Assembly: GCF_004340685.1 (NCBI RefSeq)
Contig: NZ_SLUN01000017.1
Span: 1 to 64,000, forward strand
From: Hydrogenispora ethanolica
GTDB lineage: Bacteria > Bacillota > UBA4882 > UBA8346
Direction of reading: 5' to 3'
Length of the DNA stretch: 64,000 nt
Shown: piece after piece, positions 62,638-64,000 of the stretch
Layout: the number at the start of each line of letters is the position of its first letter
Position numbering within the stretch: position 1 is the first letter of the stretch
Translations under genes and position numbers: made by a program
The notes under the pieces: model-generated
The model's input: only the letters and a program-made list of their open reading frames with translations
Told to the model about the DNA's origin: nothing
The model's database searches: none

Positions 62638-62820
62638 TTAGTGATTGAGGAAGAGCATATAAAAGGGCAACCCGATGCAGAGCAGCGCTAAAACCATAAC
62701 CGCCAGGCCGCCGCCGTAGTTCTTCTCCCGCCATTGCTCCAAGCCGAAAAGTACCGTATAAAACGCCACCAGCAAGACTCCGAGCATTGCCACATAGGAC
62801 ACTCCGCCCACCTCCATCAT
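62638..62820 (-). CDS. Small two-span membrane protein
   Basis: 60 residues with two predicted helices (VAMLGVLLVAFYTVLFGLEQ and GGGLAVMVLALLCIGLPFYM) separated by a short polar loop (WREKNYGG). The ATG at 62820 has GGGGAAG upstream and the gene has its own terminator. It is on the strand opposite the ger operon. Small two-helix proteins (GerD/YfkS-like) accompany some ger operons but no family can be assigned here. Confidence 0.6.
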   Translation of the reverse strand: MMEVGGVSYVAMLGVLLVAFYTVLFGLEQWREKNYGGGLAVMVLALLCIGLPFYMLFLNH

Positions 62821-62837
62821 TCTTTTCTTCCCCAGAC

Positions 62838-62966
62838 TTAAAAGTGTTGTGATAAACCCTGCCCGAAGGTCAGGGTGAACACAAAAGCTCAGAAAAGCAA
62901 GTGATAAAGTCGTTTTTTAGTCCATTGAAAGGATGATTTCCGTTTCGAAAGACTTTATCACATGGC
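62838..62966 (+). repeat. Dispersed repeat C, copy 2
   Basis: 129 bases with inverted termini (TTAAAAG..TGATAAA and TTTATCA..CTTTTAA), the hairpin CCCTGCCC-GAA-GGTCAGGG and a longer stem GTGATAAAGTC with GACTTTATCAC. Conserved with 12323-12449 in blocks. It lies upstream of the DUF4145 gene in sense orientation. Confidence 0.75.
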
Positions 62967-63146
62967 TTTTAAAGCTGACGGCGCACACCGCCAGGACAGA
63001 ATATTGAGTACGACATCTATAGCATGCGCCGGCCGCCTTTAATTTATCGTAATCCTCCCCGGCGCTCGCTCCACGTTAATAAATTGGCCGCGTCTGTCGT
63101 ATATTTTCAAGAACAGACACGAGCAGTCGCGAGGAGGAGACCCGGA

Positions 63147-63806
63147 ATGAACCCTTTTAAATGGCACTGCCCCTACTGCAACTGTTTCGGCGTGGTGACG
63201 GAGACCAATTTTTATCAGACCCAGACCACTTTGGACAAAGGCCAGGACGGGCCGCCCCGCATCATTACCATGGAATTCGTGATCTGCCCCAATCCCGAGT
63301 GCCGCCGCTTCACTTTTAAAGTGACGATGTACCTCTCCAAGGGCCGGAACGAGGGCGAACCCGAGAACCGGGAGTTCCAATGGACCCTGCTGCCGCTCTC
63401 CGGTTGCGAACAATACTTCGAGGGAGTTCCGGCGCTGATTCTCGCCGATTACCAGGAGGCAGTGCGCATCCTGACCTTGAGTCCCCGCTCCGCGGCGCTG
63501 CTGGCCCGGAAATGCCTGCAAAATATCCTGGCTGATTTTTTTAAGATCGCCAAACCACTGGGCAAAGCCTTCCCCATCGTCCTCAAGAGCCGGCTCGATC
63601 CGGTCATCGCCGCCGGCATTACGGCGCGCTTCCAAAAGGAAGGCCGGCGGCTGGAGGAATTCATCAAACAGGGTCTCTCCCTGGCCAGCGCGGTCAAGCC
63701 GGAGGAGGTCCGGGAGCTGATCTGGCTGGTGGAAATCCTGTTGCGGGAGACCTATGTCAGCAAATATGAGAAGCTGAAACAGGTCCAGGAACCCCCTCAA
63801 TCCTGA
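63147..63806 (+). CDS. DUF4145-domain protein
   Basis: About 219 residues. An N-terminal zinc ribbon (WHCPYCNCFGVV then ICPNPECRRFTF, four Cys) and a helical C-terminal part with the DUF4145 core (SPRSAALLARKCLQNILADF, residues 110-150). DUF4145 occurs in restriction and other nucleic-acid-related contexts and often has a small helical fold of unknown role. ATG at 63147 follows AGGAGGAG by about 7 bases; the longer open frame from 63024 has no such site. The repeat C element is in the leader. Confidence 0.8.
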   Translation: MNPFKWHCPYCNCFGVVTETNFYQTQTTLDKGQDGPPRIITMEFVICPNPECRRFTFKVTMYLSKGRNEGEPENREFQWTLLPLSGCEQYFEGVPALILADYQEAVRILTLSPRSAALLARKCLQNILADFFKIAKPLGKAFPIVLKSRLDPVIAAGITARFQKEGRRLEEFIKQGLSLASAVKPEEVRELIWLVEILLRETYVSKYEKLKQVQEPPQS

Positions 63807-64000
63807 GCCTTATTCCGGATCGTCCGGCACCGGCCGGGTTTCCGCATAAAAAAGCAGGAATTTCTTTTTGAATAGGAAATAAATATAAATGACCCGGAGA
63901 TGGACAACAGCTGGGATAACTTGCGGGCCCATTGCCGGTTTCATCCGGCCGGCGGCAGGACGGGCTCATTCCCCGGGCTCCGCCAGTGCCCATTTCCCGA
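63807..64000. other. Right-edge intergenic sequence
   Basis: Nearly 200 bases after the DUF4145 stop; no complete gene or clear terminator. The plus and minus open frames are short and lack ribosome sites. Confidence 0.5.

Overview
The window reads as about 64 kb of chromosome from an endospore-forming bacterium of the Bacillota (GC-rich Firmicutes), probably one with two membranes. Sporulation and germination genes (yqfC, yqfD, a SpoIID-type protein, a GerMN protein, a gerA-gerB-gerC operon) and the Firmicutes blocks recJ-relA-dtd, tgt-queA-yajC-secDF and yqfCD-phoH-yqfF-ybeY-dgkA-cdd-era support the lineage. Two exported, predicted beta-barrel proteins that both end in phenylalanine (51482-52396 and 55834-56523) point to an outer membrane, as in Limnochordia-like or Negativicutes-like Bacillota. 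The genus cannot be fixed from the sequence.

Layout. 1-3122: 5' part of a secreted RHS/YD-repeat protein that runs off the left edge. 3.5-7.7 kb: small accessory genes (MarR regulator with palindromic operators, GNAT, DinB-like, DUF3788, GyrI-like, WYL regulator) and a pair of palindromic repeats. 7.9-12.3 kb: dtd, relA, recJ. 12.7-14.9 kb: an acyl-CoA synthetase with an XRE-cupin regulator. 15.4-18 kb: a lytic transglycosylase and an unknown protein. 18.5-23.2 kb: a sulfate-activation and sulfotransferase operon (cysC, cysD, a cysN with an extra degenerate kinase domain, sulfotransferase). 23.5-34.7 kb: a TPR protein, a PAS-GGDEF cyclase, two tandem membrane proteins with a phosphatase-like ectodomain, and an AraC-GyrI-ABC exporter operon. 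35-51.2 kb: one long leftward housekeeping block (protein export, queuosine, Era, cytidine deaminase, envelope lipid and sporulation genes). 51.5-58.3 kb: the two porin-like genes, dnaB, GerMN and an LD-carboxypeptidase. 58.4-62.4 kb: the germinant receptor operon behind a sigma-G-like promoter. 62.6-64 kb: a small membrane protein and a DUF4145 protein.

The most unusual signal is in the gaps between genes. Three intergenic regions (24.7-25.7, 34.8 and 52.7-53.0 kb) carry 21-bp units, grouped in 63-bp higher-order repeats, that embed many exact DnaA-box sequences (TTATCCACA or TTATTCACA), all in one orientation. The third lies just past the 3' end of dnaB, next to a decayed duplicate of that 3' end. 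A separate 258-259 bp MITE-like element is present twice in opposite orientation (25243-25500 and 57021-57279), each copy with perfect 11-bp flanking direct repeats; the first sits inside the repeat region, and a related unoccupied site is visible at 52631. Further repeat families occur at 5.8-6.2 kb, 12.3/62.9 kb and 53.2 kb. The region therefore combines conserved housekeeping operons with intergenic repeat expansion that may affect replication control or genome architecture.
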